Under the pieces are notes generated by a model. It ran no database searches. It was not told the DNA's origin and saw only the letters and a program-made list of their open reading frames with translations. Shown here piece by piece: positions 51,258 to 60,105 of a DNA stretch of 64,000 nucleotides (its first letter is position 1; every line of letters begins with the position of its first letter). A program made the position numbers and the translations under genes. Origin of the DNA: Oscillospiraceae bacterium (GTDB lineage Bacteria > Bacillota > Clostridia > Oscillospirales > Ruminococcaceae); contig JAFSEU010000026.1 in NCBI GenBank assembly GCA_017435565.1, forward strand, positions 51,859-115,858, in the 5' to 3' direction.

Positions 51258-52845
51258 GCGATGTGATTTCCTCTGCGATATATCTGAAAACGGGTGCCGC
51301 CGCCTCGTTTCCGTAGCCTCCGTCCTCGACCAGTACCGTTACGGCATATCTTGGTTTTTGCGACGGGAAATATCCCGTAATCCACCCGTGGCAGTATTCT
51401 TTTCCGTTTTCATCATATCTTCCTGTCTGTGCGGTTGATGTTTTTACCCCGCAGCTTGTGTTGAAGGCTCTTGCATTTGATCCCTCGTTGTCGTTTACAA
51501 CAGCGTCCATAAAATCACGCAGCTTTCTTGCTGTTGATATGGAAGCACAATAGCTGTATGAAGTATTGTTTTCAACATCAATGCTGATACCGTCATCGGT
51601 CGTTCCGAGATATAAACGGGGCTGAGGCATTTCGCCGTAGGCGGCAATTCCACAGGTCATTGTGCAAATCTGCAGGGGCGTTGCGGTGAGATAGCCCTGA
51701 CCGAAGGAAAAGTTGGCTTTTTCTGCAGGAATTTCAAGCTCGCTTGTTTCAGGCAATGTGCCTGACGCTGAATTGATGGATTTTGCAAGCTCGATTCGCT
51801 TTCCGAAGCCGAATGCAAGCGCATAGCTTCGCAGAGTCTGAGCGTCGATTTTTGAGCTTAGCTCAATAAAATAAGGGTTGCAGGAGTTTACAAGAGCCTG
51901 CGTCATATTCTGCTCACCGTGGCCGCCGATGTCGTGGCATTTGAAAATCTGCGATCCGACGCTTGTGTAACCCTTGCATTCGTAAACAAAGTTCTCAAGT
52001 CCCGAATCAATTGCTGCCGCCGCAATCACAAGCTTGAAGATTGAACCGACGCTGTAGCTGTAAAGTGCACGGTTAATCATCGGTGAGGACTCGTCGTACA
52101 TTACGGTTTCGATTTCATCATAGGAATATGTCGGAAAGCTTGCCATTGCCTTGATATCACCGCTTGCGATATCCATTACCACAATAGCGCCTTTTTCGAT
52201 ATGACCCTTTGCAGCTTCAATGCAGATAAGCTGAAACTGCGCATCAATCGTAGTGACGATGCCACCGACGGTGCTTTCGTTGAGTATGATCTGCTCTTTT
52301 TCACCGGGTATGACAGAGCCGTTTCCGTCTACCAAATATGTCACGCTGTTTTCAAGGCTGTATGCTTTTAAAGTGTCGTTGAATGCATATTCAAGTCCGC
52401 AGACACCCTCTGTGCTGTCGTCACAGTATCCGAGAATGTGCGTTAAAAGCCTGTTGCTGTCATTTTGCGCTGCAATGTCGAAGACGTGAACACTGTCACA
52501 GAAGAAATCGCCGTATGAAATTTCGGCACAAAACGGTTTGCCCATTATTGCGTCAGCGTAATATTTTTCATAATCCACCGCGTATTTCGCAGTCATATCA
52601 ACAGATTGCTGCGTGGGAAGAATAACAGCGTTTTTTACAATATCCGTGTTGTTGAGGATTATCATATTGCAGTCGTAGATATTTCCTCTCGCGCTCTCAG
52701 CGCTTACTTTCAGCGTTCTGCTTGTACTGTATGATGAAGCTTTGGCATACAGCGAGCCGTCAGCTATGTTTGCGGTGCGTACGATCAGCGTGATTGCACA
52801 AAGAGATATAATGACAAAAATCGAGAGAAGCCTTCTGTAAGCCAT
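51229..52845 (-). CDS. Penicillin-binding protein (class B transpeptidase)
   Basis: The 538-residue protein has an N-terminal membrane anchor, a dimerisation region and a transpeptidase domain. Active-site residues are S268-IF-K271, S321-C-N323 and K468-T469-S470. The last replaces the usual KTG by KTS, a variant that can alter beta-lactam acylation. Size and layout match monofunctional PbpA/FtsI-like enzymes. It opens the unit with the ThrE pair. Confidence 0.92.
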   Translation of the reverse strand: MAYRRLLSIFVIISLCAITLIVRTANIADGSLYAKASSYSTSRTLKVSAESARGNIYDCNMIILNNTDIVKNAVILPTQQSVDMTAKYAVDYEKYYADAIMGKPFCAEISYGDFFCDSVHVFDIAAQNDSNRLLTHILGYCDDSTEGVCGLEYAFNDTLKAYSLENSVTYLVDGNGSVIPGEKEQIILNESTVGGIVTTIDAQFQLICIEAAKGHIEKGAIVVMDIASGDIKAMASFPTYSYDEIETVMYDESSPMINRALYSYSVGSIFKLVIAAAAIDSGLENFVYECKGYTSVGSQIFKCHDIGGHGEQNMTQALVNSCNPYFIELSSKIDAQTLRSYALAFGFGKRIELAKSINSASGTLPETSELEIPAEKANFSFGQGYLTATPLQICTMTCGIAAYGEMPQPRLYLGTTDDGISIDVENNTSYSYCASISTARKLRDFMDAVVNDNEGSNARAFNTSCGVKTSTAQTGRYDENGKEYCHGWITGYFPSQKPRYAVTVLVEDGGYGNEAAAPVFRYIAEEITSLEKLRTNEE

Positions 52846-52917
52846 GTTTTTCCATCCTTTTTTATTTGTGTTCTGCCTTTGTAATTATCTGCACAATGAT
52901 AGCGAAAAATACTTCTA

Positions 52918-52946
52918 TTGCTTTTTTTTGGATTTTGTGTTATTAT
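52918..52946 (+). promoter_or_regulatory. Promoter of the YibE/F gene
   Basis: TTGCTT (52918-52923), a 17-bp spacer and TATTAT (52941-52946), about 30 bases before the ATG. Confidence 0.5.
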
Positions 52947-52976
52947 TGAAAAAAATATCCGGGAGATATCCTTTAT

Positions 52977-54134
52977 ATGGAGAAAAAAAACAGTAATTTC
53001 GGCATTTGTATTTTTCTTGTGATTGTGCTTTCTGCGCTGTTCATTTTTTTCGGTAACAAGCTTTGCCGCCTCGAAAAAAGCGCTTTGGGAAGCAGCGAGG
53101 TATATTACAGCGCAACTGTAACTCAAATTCAGGAAGGCTCTGAGAGCGAAAGTGTATACAGCAGCGATTCGGGCGAGCTTATATCGGAAGATATACATTT
53201 TACGGCAGAGCTTAAAAGCGGCGATTCTAAAGGAAAGAGCATTGACGCTGTGCAGCATATCGATTATATGTATGCGTATGTTTTTGAGCCGGTTGAGGTC
53301 GGCGACAGAATTATCGTCACAAGTATTTATGATTTTTCGACAAATGATTATAATTGGCAGTTCGGCGGATATGACCGTACACAAAGCCTTATAGTGCTTG
53401 TTCTGGTGTTCTTTGCGCTTATAATTGCTGTCGGGCGCGCAAAAGGCGTTCTGACTATAATTTCGCTGATAATCACTGCGCTTGCGGTGTTTCTTGTGTA
53501 TGTACCTTCTATTCTGAAGGGGATGAATATCTATATTTCAACAATTATTGTCGGCGCCTTTACAACGCTTGCAACCCTGCTTTTGCTCAACGGTGCGGAT
53601 AAAAAGACTCTTTCGGCAATTGTCGGCAATCTGGGCGGTCTTGTTGTTTCGGGAATTATCGCCGCGATAATGAATGCGGTTCTTGAAATAACAGGTCTTT
53701 CGGATGAAGATTTTGTGAGCCTGAAATTGCTTGATACGGGGGTTGAAATCGACCTTGTAGCTGTAATCTGGGGCGGAATGGTCATCGGTGCGCTCGGTGC
53801 CATAATGGACGTGGCAATGTCGATTGCATCGTCAATGCAGGAGCTTTCCGACAATATGGAAAAAAAGAGCTTTGCAAATATGTTTAAAAGCGGAATGAAC
53901 ATTGGTAAGGACGCTATCGGCACGATGACAAACACGCTGATTCTTGCATATATCGGTTCGAGCCTTGTGACTGTGCTGCTGCTTGTGGCATATAACAAGG
54001 ATCTGCTGTTTCTTTTTAATCTCGAAACGATCGCAATTGAAATTGTTCAGGCGATTTCGGGCAGCATCGGCATTATATGTGCAGTTCCTCTGACGGCTGC
54101 TTTTTCAGCCTTCGTTTTTACAAGGAAAAATTGA
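52977..54134 (+). CDS. YibE/F family membrane protein
   Basis: The 385-residue protein has one N-terminal helix, an extracellular beta-rich segment (about 35-135) and about seven further helices, with GGMVIGALGAIMDVAMSIASSMQEL as the family hallmark. It is a multi-pass protein of unknown activity, sometimes described as a transporter. It has its own promoter and terminator. Confidence 0.88.
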   Translation: MEKKNSNFGICIFLVIVLSALFIFFGNKLCRLEKSALGSSEVYYSATVTQIQEGSESESVYSSDSGELISEDIHFTAELKSGDSKGKSIDAVQHIDYMYAYVFEPVEVGDRIIVTSIYDFSTNDYNWQFGGYDRTQSLIVLVLVFFALIIAVGRAKGVLTIISLIITALAVFLVYVPSILKGMNIYISTIIVGAFTTLATLLLLNGADKKTLSAIVGNLGGLVVSGIIAAIMNAVLEITGLSDEDFVSLKLLDTGVEIDLVAVIWGGMVIGALGAIMDVAMSIASSMQELSDNMEKKSFANMFKSGMNIGKDAIGTMTNTLILAYIGSSLVTVLLLVAYNKDLLFLFNLETIAIEIVQAISGSIGIICAVPLTAAFSAFVFTRKN

Positions 54135-54154
54135 TTTGGTATGTATAAACAGAA

Positions 54155-54190
54155 ACTGCCCCTGTTCCTTTCGGAGCAGGGGCGGTTTTT
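54155..54190 (+). terminator. Intrinsic terminator after the YibE/F gene
   Basis: ACTGCCCCTG pairs with CAGGGGCGGT and is followed by TTTTT. It also lies just past the stop of the small minus gene at 54203. Confidence 0.9.
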
Positions 54191-54202
54191 GTGCTTCGAA
54201 CC

Positions 54203-54337
54203 TTAGCAGCAGCCTGTGTTGCAGCCGCAGCTGTTGTTGTTGCCAAATGAAGAACCGCAGCCGTTGTTGCCGCAGCAGCAGAAGATAAGGATAAGAATGA
54301 TAATCCACCAGCATCCACCGTTACATCCACAATTCAT
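54203..54337 (-). CDS. 44-residue Cys/Gly/Asn-rich small membrane-associated protein
   Basis: An AAGGAGTG site precedes ATG 54337. The product has a short Cys/Gly N-terminus (MNCGCNGGCWW), a hydrophobic IIILILIF segment and a tail with CCC, GCGSS, CGCNTGCC and Asn runs: 11 cysteines in 44 residues. It resembles short high-cysteine proteins annotated in other Clostridia as chorion-class. Spore-coat or surface placement is a guess. Confidence 0.72.
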   Translation of the reverse strand: MNCGCNGGCWWIIILILIFCCCGNNGCGSSFGNNNSCGCNTGCC

Positions 54338-54555
54338 AATAACACTCCTTAAATATAATGTATTTTCAGCAGTTTTCGTAAGCTTTAGCTTGCGTTCTGC
54401 TTAGTACATAATATGGAATCAGCAAAAAAGTGTTACAGAAAATTTGAAGCTAAAAATTTTTTTGCCTTCATATGTGTTTTGACAAATATCTCCATAAATA
54501 ATTGGCATAATTAGATATATAACCATTAAGGGGGATTTTTGCAACGGAGGCTTTT

Positions 54556-56931
54556 ATGATTGAATTTGAGCGTTATACAAAAAAAGCGGCGTCGGCAATA
54601 TCGGCTGCCATCGAGACAGCAGGGAATATGGGTCACACCTATGTCGGAAGCGAGCATATGCTTCTGGCACTTCTGCGTGAAAATGGCTGTGTGGCTTCGG
54701 CGGTTCTGAAAATGAACGGTATTAAAGAATCGGACTTGCGGCAGAAGCTTGACTTTCTTGTGGGAAGCGGCAATAATGTAAGGCTCGGCGAAGAGTGTAT
54801 TACACCTGCTTTGCGCCGTGTCTTAAAGTCTGCCGTTACAATTTCTTCTGAGCAGAATCACAGACTTGCAGGAACCGAACAGCTTCTTGCGGCAATTATT
54901 AAAGATGGCTCGTGCAGTGCCGCATCGCTCATAAAGCAATTGGGCGGAAATCTTAATAAAATCTTAAGCGATTGCAGCGGAATTTCCGGAAGCTCTGCAG
55001 ACAGCCCGTATTCACCGATTGTTCAGCCGGAAGCAAAGATGATTCCAAACCTTATGAAATATTCACGGAATATGACTGAGGTTATTTCGGAAAAAGCTTT
55101 TGACCCGGTTTTGTGTCGTGAAAATGAAACAGAACGTATGATTCGCATACTTTCACGAAAAAACAAGAACAATCCCTGCCTTATCGGAGAGGCGGGAGTC
55201 GGCAAGACGGCGATTGTTGAAGGCTTGTCGCAGCTCATAATAAAGGGCGAGGTGCCCGATGCGATTAAGGATAAAAGAATTTTTGCGCTTGATCTTCCTT
55301 CAATGCTTGCGGGCGCAAAATACAGGGGTGACTTTGAAGAAAGGCTTAAAGCATGCATTGACGAGGCAACGAGAGTCAAAAACATTATTCTGTTTATTGA
55401 TGAGCTTCATACAATTGTCGGTGCAGGCGCTGCCGAGGGTGCAATTGATGCGGCCAATATCTTAAAGCCCCAGCTTGCAAGAGGGGAGCTTCAGCTGATT
55501 GGTGCGACTACTCTTGATGAATACAGATGCCATATTGAAAAGGATTCTGCACTTGAAAGGCGTTTTCAGCCCGTGATTGTCGAGGAGCCTTCACCCGAGC
55601 AGGCGGTGCATATCTTAGGCGGCCTGCGTGAGAGCTATGAAAAGTATCACAATGTCAGAATAACCGATGAGGCAATAAACGCAGCGGTATATTGCTCAAA
55701 GCGGTATATTCACGACAGATTTCTGCCCGACAAGGCAATTGATATAATTGATGAGGCGTGCTCTGCCGCAAGCATTAAGGCACAGGAATCCAAAAGTATT
55801 ACAAAACACATCGACGAAGCAGTTTCGCTTGAAGAGCTTCAGGAGCTGTCAAAACAATATCTGAAGAGAAAGCGTCCGATAAAAATTGCACGCGAGCAGG
55901 GCGAAAAAGCAGTTGTCGGAGCAGCCGAGGTCTGTTCTGTAATTTCGCTTTGGACAAAAATCCCTGTTGAAACCTTAAGCTGTGAAGAAAACGACAGACT
56001 TCTTGAGCTTGAGGAAAATCTAAAGCGGCGTGTAATCGGTCAGAATGCCGCTGTAAAGGGTGTGTGCGACGCCATAAAGCGCAGTCGTGTCGGTCTGAAG
56101 GATGCAGGCCGCCCTATCGGTTCATTTATATTTCTTGGACCGACAGGCGTTGGAAAAACCGAGCTGTGCAAGGCGCTCTGCGAGGTTATGTTTGATTCTG
56201 CTGACAGTATGATTCGGTTTGATATGTCGGAGTTTATGGAAAAGCATTCAGTTTCAAGACTGGTCGGTGCTCCTCCCGGATACGTCGGTTTTGATGAAGC
56301 TGGGCAGTTGACCGAAAGGGTGCGCCGCAAGCCCTATTCCGTCATTCTTTTTGATGAAATAGAAAAAGCACATCCCGATATTATGAATATACTGCTTCAG
56401 ATTATTGAAGAAGGAATTCTTACCGATTCTCACGGAAGAACAACCGATTTCAGAAATACGGTGATTATTCTGACTTCAAACATCGGAGCGCAGCATTTTA
56501 CAAAATCACGGCATCTGGGCTTTGCGCAGTCAGAAGCGCATTCTCAGTCTGTCAGGGAAAAGGCTGTGGATGAATTGAAAAAAACACTGAAAATAGAGCT
56601 TATCAACAGGCTTGATGCTATTGTTGTTTTTGAAAAATTAGGGCATGATGAATTGCGCAGCATTGCGGCAAAAATGCTCAAAGCACTGTGCGAGCGTGCA
56701 GAAAATATCGGGATAACCTTAAGCTTTTCCGATGAAGCGATTGATTTTATCGCAAATGCTCCCGAAACGGAAATCTACGGTGCAAGACCGCTTCGGCGCC
56801 GCATATCACTCAATGCGGAAAGTCTTATTTCGCAGAAAATTCTTGAGGGTGATATGAAAAGCGGTGATTCGGCACTTGTCGGCGCCTGTGAGAGTGGGCT
56901 TACAATTTCGATTGCGCAGAGGGTAAACTGA
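54556..56931 (+). CDS. clpC: ClpC-type AAA+ protease ATPase
   Basis: The 791-residue protein has the double Clp N-domain (IGSEHMLLALL-like YVGSEHMLLALL and LAGTEQLLAAII), D1 Walker A GEAGVGKTAIVEG and D2 Walker A GPTGVGKTELCKAL, with IDELHTIVGAG and LFDEIEKAHPD. It unfolds proteins for ClpP. The usual UVR motif between D1 and D2 is not evident and the gene is not next to ctsR-mcsAB. GCAACGGAGG lies before the ATG. Confidence 0.92.
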   Translation: MIEFERYTKKAASAISAAIETAGNMGHTYVGSEHMLLALLRENGCVASAVLKMNGIKESDLRQKLDFLVGSGNNVRLGEECITPALRRVLKSAVTISSEQNHRLAGTEQLLAAIIKDGSCSAASLIKQLGGNLNKILSDCSGISGSSADSPYSPIVQPEAKMIPNLMKYSRNMTEVISEKAFDPVLCRENETERMIRILSRKNKNNPCLIGEAGVGKTAIVEGLSQLIIKGEVPDAIKDKRIFALDLPSMLAGAKYRGDFEERLKACIDEATRVKNIILFIDELHTIVGAGAAEGAIDAANILKPQLARGELQLIGATTLDEYRCHIEKDSALERRFQPVIVEEPSPEQAVHILGGLRESYEKYHNVRITDEAINAAVYCSKRYIHDRFLPDKAIDIIDEACSAASIKAQESKSITKHIDEAVSLEELQELSKQYLKRKRPIKIAREQGEKAVVGAAEVCSVISLWTKIPVETLSCEENDRLLELEENLKRRVIGQNAAVKGVCDAIKRSRVGLKDAGRPIGSFIFLGPTGVGKTELCKALCEVMFDSADSMIRFDMSEFMEKHSVSRLVGAPPGYVGFDEAGQLTERVRRKPYSVILFDEIEKAHPDIMNILLQIIEEGILTDSHGRTTDFRNTVIILTSNIGAQHFTKSRHLGFAQSEAHSQSVREKAVDELKKTLKIELINRLDAIVVFEKLGHDELRSIAAKMLKALCERAENIGITLSFSDEAIDFIANAPETEIYGARPLRRRISLNAESLISQKILEGDMKSGDSALVGACESGLTISIAQRVN

Positions 56932-56936
56932 AAAAA

Positions 56937-56966
56937 ACACGGTACAACTCTTGTGTTGTACCGTGT
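56937..56966. terminator. Bidirectional terminator
   Basis: ACACGGTACAAC pairs perfectly with GTTGTACCGTGT. The minus strand has a strong T run for the DtxR gene; the plus strand tail after clpC is weaker. Confidence 0.88.
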
Positions 56967-56989
56967 TGCTTTGTAAAGTGTGATTCGAA

Positions 56990-57355
56990 TTAAAGACTGC
57001 CTGCGTATTTTTTTATTGCCGAAAAGGTTTCGTCGCTGATGACGTGTTCAATTCTGCAGGCATCGTCGGAAGCGGTCTTTTCGCTGACACCGAGAGAAAC
57101 AAGCACCTTTGACAAAATGGTGTGGCGCTCAAAAATCTTTTTGGCAAGCTCACTGCCTGCATCTGTCAGTTCAATGTAGCCTTTGGGGTCAATGACAATA
57201 TATCCACCGTCTTTCAGAATGCCTACGGCACGGCTGACGCTCGGCTTTGAATATCCCATATGCTCGCTTATATCTATTGAACGGACGCTGCCTGTTTTCT
57301 TTTTCAGAACATAAATGGTTTCGAGATACATCTCTCCCGATTCCTGTATCGCCAT
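56990..57355 (-). CDS. DtxR/MntR-family metal-dependent repressor
   Basis: The 121-residue protein has a winged helix (VRSIDISEHMGYSKPSVSRAVGIL) and metal-ligand-containing dimerisation helices (ERHTILSKVLVSLGV, DACRIEHVISDETF). It lacks an SH3-like tail, like MntR. It could sense Mn or Fe and regulate metal transport; its targets are not evident, and mntP is 46 kb away. Confidence 0.9.
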   Translation of the reverse strand: MAIQESGEMYLETIYVLKKKTGSVRSIDISEHMGYSKPSVSRAVGILKDGGYIVIDPKGYIELTDAGSELAKKIFERHTILSKVLVSLGVSEKTASDDACRIEHVISDETFSAIKKYAGSL

Positions 57356-57442
57356 TATCCAAAGCCCTCACTTTCTGAATCAATATATACAATATACCAC
57401 ATTTCGTTATTTTTTTCAATAGTAAATATGAATTTTTTTGCG

Positions 57443-57471
57443 TTGCAATTTTTGTCGATATATGTTAAAAT
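57443..57471 (+). promoter_or_regulatory. Promoter ahead of 57511-58147 genes
   Basis: TTGCAA (57443-57448), a 17-bp spacer and TAAAAT (57466-57471). Confidence 0.65.
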
Positions 57472-57510
57472 AAATATTATGCATTATTATTGTTGTCAGG
57501 TGGGTTTGAA

Positions 57511-57939
57511 ATGAAGGTAATCGGATATGAAATTCTTGAAAAGGTAGATAAATCCAAAGGAATGAACATAATCTGGACGGATAGCGAGATAATTCTCGAA
57601 TGCCCGTATTATTGCTGGACAATTCCGCTGGGAGCTGTGATTTTCTGCAATTTTCTATCCGCAGATGATTGGCGCAGGCGAGATTTTGAAGACTGCCCCG
57701 AGGCACCGCCTATAAATTCCGAGCTTATTGACGGGTTCGGAATGATGGAGCTGTGCTTTTACATCTCGAAAACAGACCTTTTGTACAGATTTAATGCACC
57801 GCAGGGCGCTCTTGACCCGAAGGATTGTCCTGATGACGCCGATGCACTTTTCGGGTATAAATGTGATGATATCAATGCGCTGAAAACGTTTTGCGAAGCA
57901 GTCAACAGTGCGCTGAAGAATATAGCAGAGGATAACTGA
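57511..57939 (+). CDS. Uncharacterised 142-residue protein next to YnzC
   Basis: ATG 57511 follows GGTGGG and is preferred to an in-frame start at 57490. The acidic, cytoplasmic product has CPYYCWTIPLGAVIF and CPEAPPINSELIDGFGMMEL segments and no membrane helix. It is one base from ynzC and likely co-translated. The family is not recognised. Confidence 0.7.
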   Translation: MKVIGYEILEKVDKSKGMNIIWTDSEIILECPYYCWTIPLGAVIFCNFLSADDWRRRDFEDCPEAPPINSELIDGFGMMELCFYISKTDLLYRFNAPQGALDPKDCPDDADALFGYKCDDINALKTFCEAVNSALKNIAEDN

Positions 57940-57940
57940 T

Positions 57941-58147
57941 ATGGAACAGAAAAAGCTTGACAGAATTAACGAGCTTGCCGCAAAGGCAAAAACAATCGGA
58001 CTGACTGACGAGGAAATCGCAGAGCGTCAGCAGCTTCGCAATGAATACCGTGCAAGTATAATATCAAATCTCAATTCTTCGCTTGATAATTGTTATGTTC
58101 TTGACGATAACGGAAATAAAGTTCCTGTCAAGAGGAGAAATGACTGA
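57941..58147 (+). CDS. YnzC/DUF896 small protein
   Basis: The 68-residue protein matches the DUF896 helical hairpin: RINELAAKAKTIGLTDEEIAERQ and LRNEYRASI. In Bacillus the relatives are SOS-linked. Its TGA at 58145 is followed by the operator-like region of the next gene. Confidence 0.9.
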   Translation: MEQKKLDRINELAAKAKTIGLTDEEIAERQQLRNEYRASIISNLNSSLDNCYVLDDNGNKVPVKRRND

Positions 58148-58162
58148 AAATGATGAAATATG

Positions 58163-58179
58163 CGAACAAGCTCTGTTTG
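58163..58179. promoter_or_regulatory. Imperfect inverted repeat related to the downstream palindrome
   Basis: CGAACA (58163-58168) and TGTTTG (58174-58179) match the half-sites of the 58263-58283 palindrome with one mismatch and a wider spacer, about 100 bases upstream of it. Confidence 0.4.
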
Positions 58180-58221
58180 TACGCATTTTTGTACATATAA
58201 ATATGATTTTGCATTTTTCTA

Positions 58222-58250
58222 TTGACATTTTTTTCATAAAGCTGTATACT
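58222..58250 (+). promoter_or_regulatory. Consensus promoter of the sigma-region-4 gene
   Basis: TTGACA (58222-58227), a 17-bp spacer and TATACT (58245-58250); start expected near 58257. Confidence 0.88.
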
Positions 58251-58262
58251 TGTTCTTAAGGA

Positions 58263-58283
58263 ATACGAACATATTGTTCGTAT
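58263..58283. promoter_or_regulatory. Perfect 9-bp inverted repeat downstream of the start site
   Basis: ATACGAACA-TAT-TGTTCGTAT lies at about +6 to +26 relative to the expected start, where a repressor would block transcription. Its core CGAAC-N5-GTTCG differs by one spacer base from the Firmicute LexA box, so LexA binding is uncertain. Confidence 0.75.
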
Positions 58284-58323
58284 AAACTTGCCTGACAGGA
58301 CAAAAAACAGCGAGGTGATAAAA

Positions 58324-58383
58324 ATGTATTTGCATCAAGGCATATTCATAGACACATTTCGGGAGTGCTGCTTATGGGAATGA
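58324..58383 (+). CDS. 19-residue leader ORF coupled to the sigma-region-4 gene
   Basis: ATG 58324 has an excellent GCGAGGTGAT site. The 19 codons, including adjacent cysteines (CRECC-type end), finish in TGA at 58381-58383, overlapping an in-frame ATG of the next gene as ATGA. The short product may serve only for translational coupling. Confidence 0.55.
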   Translation: MYLHQGIFIDTFRECCLWE

Positions 58384-58706
58384 AAAGGGTAAGCAGTGCG
58401 GCGCTGGAATTTGACAAAAGCTTTATCTGCGCCATGGAGGATGCTTCAACGTCCCATCTGCATAAACAGCTTATGAAAACAGCTGTTCTTTATACCATCA
58501 ATAATGGGCTGACTCAAAGGCAGCGCCAGATGCTGATGATGTATTATTTTGATGATTGTGACCAGACGGAGATTGCCCGAAAGCTTGGGGTGAACAAATC
58601 GACCGTTTCGCGTACACTTAAGGCGGCACGAACAAAGATACGAACAAGACTCGGCTTTCTTGTCAAGAGGAACTTGGTTTCAAAGCAGGACGAATCCGAT
58701 ATTTAA
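58374..58706 (+). CDS. Sigma-70 region-4-only (HTH) protein
   Basis: The 110-residue protein has an N-terminal helix region followed by LTQRQRQMLMMYYF and QTEIARKLGVNKSTVSRTLKAARTKI, a complete sigma region 4 with no region 2. The start may be ATG 58374 (GGGAG site) or ATG 58380 (coupled to the leader ORF). It may be a two-subunit sigma partner or an orphan DNA-binding regulator; no region-2 partner is encoded next to it. Confidence 0.82.
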   Translation: MGMKRVSSAALEFDKSFICAMEDASTSHLHKQLMKTAVLYTINNGLTQRQRQMLMMYYFDDCDQTEIARKLGVNKSTVSRTLKAARTKIRTRLGFLVKRNLVSKQDESDI

Positions 58707-58723
58707 TAATATTAAAAAAAGGG

Positions 58724-58752
58724 TTGGCTTAGAAGAGTTTTTGTGGTAAAAT
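58724..58752 (+). promoter_or_regulatory. Promoter of darA-holB-ricT
   Basis: TTGGCT (58724-58729), a 17-bp spacer and TAAAAT (58747-58752). Confidence 0.55.
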
Positions 58753-58814
58753 ATATTTATGGTGATTATATCGGTTTTTTATCCGATTATTAAACTTATA
58801 TAACGGAGGCAATT

Positions 58815-59123
58815 ATGAAGCTTATATTTGCTATTGTAAATAATGATGACAGCCACTGCGTTGCGGCTGCCCTTGCTTCGCAGGGCGTGATGACAACAAA
58901 GCTGGCATCTACGGGCGGTTTTCTTATGGCGGGCAATACCACCTTCCTCATTTGTGCAGAGGATGACAAGATCGATGAAATTATTGCGGTTATAAAGGAA
59001 AAGTGCCACCGCAGAAAGCAGTCGGTTTCGACAAGCTCAATGCCCGGCTCACTTCCTGTTGAGATTACTGTCGGCGGCGCTACAATGTTCGTAACTGATG
59101 TTGAACGCTTTGAAAAGGCATAA
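58815..59123 (+). CDS. darA: Cyclic-di-AMP receptor DarA/PstA
   Basis: The 102-residue PII-like protein begins KLIFAIVNNDDSHCVAAAL and has TTKLASTGGFLMAGNTTFLI, the loop that binds c-di-AMP. Its partner process is unknown. It sits ahead of holB and ricT, an order conserved from Bacillus. Confidence 0.94.
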   Translation: MKLIFAIVNNDDSHCVAAALASQGVMTTKLASTGGFLMAGNTTFLICAEDDKIDEIIAVIKEKCHRRKQSVSTSSMPGSLPVEITVGGATMFVTDVERFEKA

Positions 59124-59126
59124 GTA

Positions 59127-60080
59127 ATGAACTCTGCTCTGAGAGAAACCGTCGATAATATGCTGAGCGCAGGCAGGTTTCCGCATGCTGTTTTGCTTTA
59201 CGGTGATTCGGGAGTCGGCAAAAAATACAGTGCTAAAGAAATTTCGGCGATGCTTTTGTGTCACAGTGGCTCGAAGCGCTTTGCGTGCGGTAAATGTACG
59301 TCGTGCACACTGCTTGAATCTGATTCTCATCCTGATTTGATTATTGCCGAGCACAGCGGAAAACGAAACGGAATTTCAGTTGCCGAAGTCCGAAGGCTTT
59401 GCGCTGACGCAAGCATAGCTCCGAATACGTCTGATTCCAAGGTGTATCTTATTCTGGATGCAGATGCAATGGAAGCGGCTGCGCAGAATGCTCTGCTCAA
59501 GATTATTGAGGAGCCGCCGGAAAATGTTTATTTCATTTTTACGGCACAGTCAAAATCGGTTTTTCTGCCGACTATTCTCTCCCGTATTGTTTCAATAGGC
59601 GTGGGTGAATGCTCTGAGAGCGAGTGTCTGAAGGCACTTGCAGAGCACGGTATTCCTACGGAAGATGCAAAGCGTGCCTATGAGGATAACGGCGGAAATA
59701 TCGGAAAATGCCTTTTGAGTATCAATGATGATGACAGAATAAAAGTTCGTCAGACAGTTGCTGCTCTTGTCGATTGTATAATTAACAGAGATGAGTATGG
59801 TTTTCTTAAGGTGTGCCACAGCATCGAAACAGATTCGGAGATGACAAAAAACGTTCTGTCTGAAATGATTGCGGTTGTGCGTGATATTTCAGCTTGCCGC
59901 ATTGATTCTGATAATTCTATCAGTATTTATAGAAAGGGCGCGTATGCACTCTCTCAGACTATGAGTCATAAATCTGTAATCAGGCTTTATGAATGTGTTT
60001 TGGCGGCATATTCCGATATCAAAATGAATGTTTCGCCAAAGCTTGCGCTCTGCCTGCTTTGCTCACAGATTTTTAATTAG
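59127..60080 (+). CDS. holB: DNA polymerase III delta-prime subunit
   Basis: The 317-residue clamp-loader subunit has a P-loop-like YGDSGVGKK, a zinc module with ACGKCTSC, VYLILDADAM and NALLKIIEEPPENVYFIF, followed by SRIVSI. It is part of the complex that loads the sliding clamp. It follows darA by three bases. Confidence 0.93.
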   Translation: MNSALRETVDNMLSAGRFPHAVLLYGDSGVGKKYSAKEISAMLLCHSGSKRFACGKCTSCTLLESDSHPDLIIAEHSGKRNGISVAEVRRLCADASIAPNTSDSKVYLILDADAMEAAAQNALLKIIEEPPENVYFIFTAQSKSVFLPTILSRIVSIGVGECSESECLKALAEHGIPTEDAKRAYEDNGGNIGKCLLSINDDDRIKVRQTVAALVDCIINRDEYGFLKVCHSIETDSEMTKNVLSEMIAVVRDISACRIDSDNSISIYRKGAYALSQTMSHKSVIRLYECVLAAYSDIKMNVSPKLALCLLCSQIFN

Positions 60081-60105
60081 CCTTAATTATGAAAGGAAAA
60101 ATATA

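Noticed and set aside
54479..54511. Sigma-A promoter before clpC using TTGACA at 54479
   Set aside because: The nearest -10-like hexamer (CATAAT) is 21 bases away, too far for a normal spacer; no CtsR-type direct repeat was found either.
58263..58283. Canonical LexA box
   Set aside because: The spacer between GAAC and GTTC is five bases rather than four, so it is kept as an unassigned palindrome.
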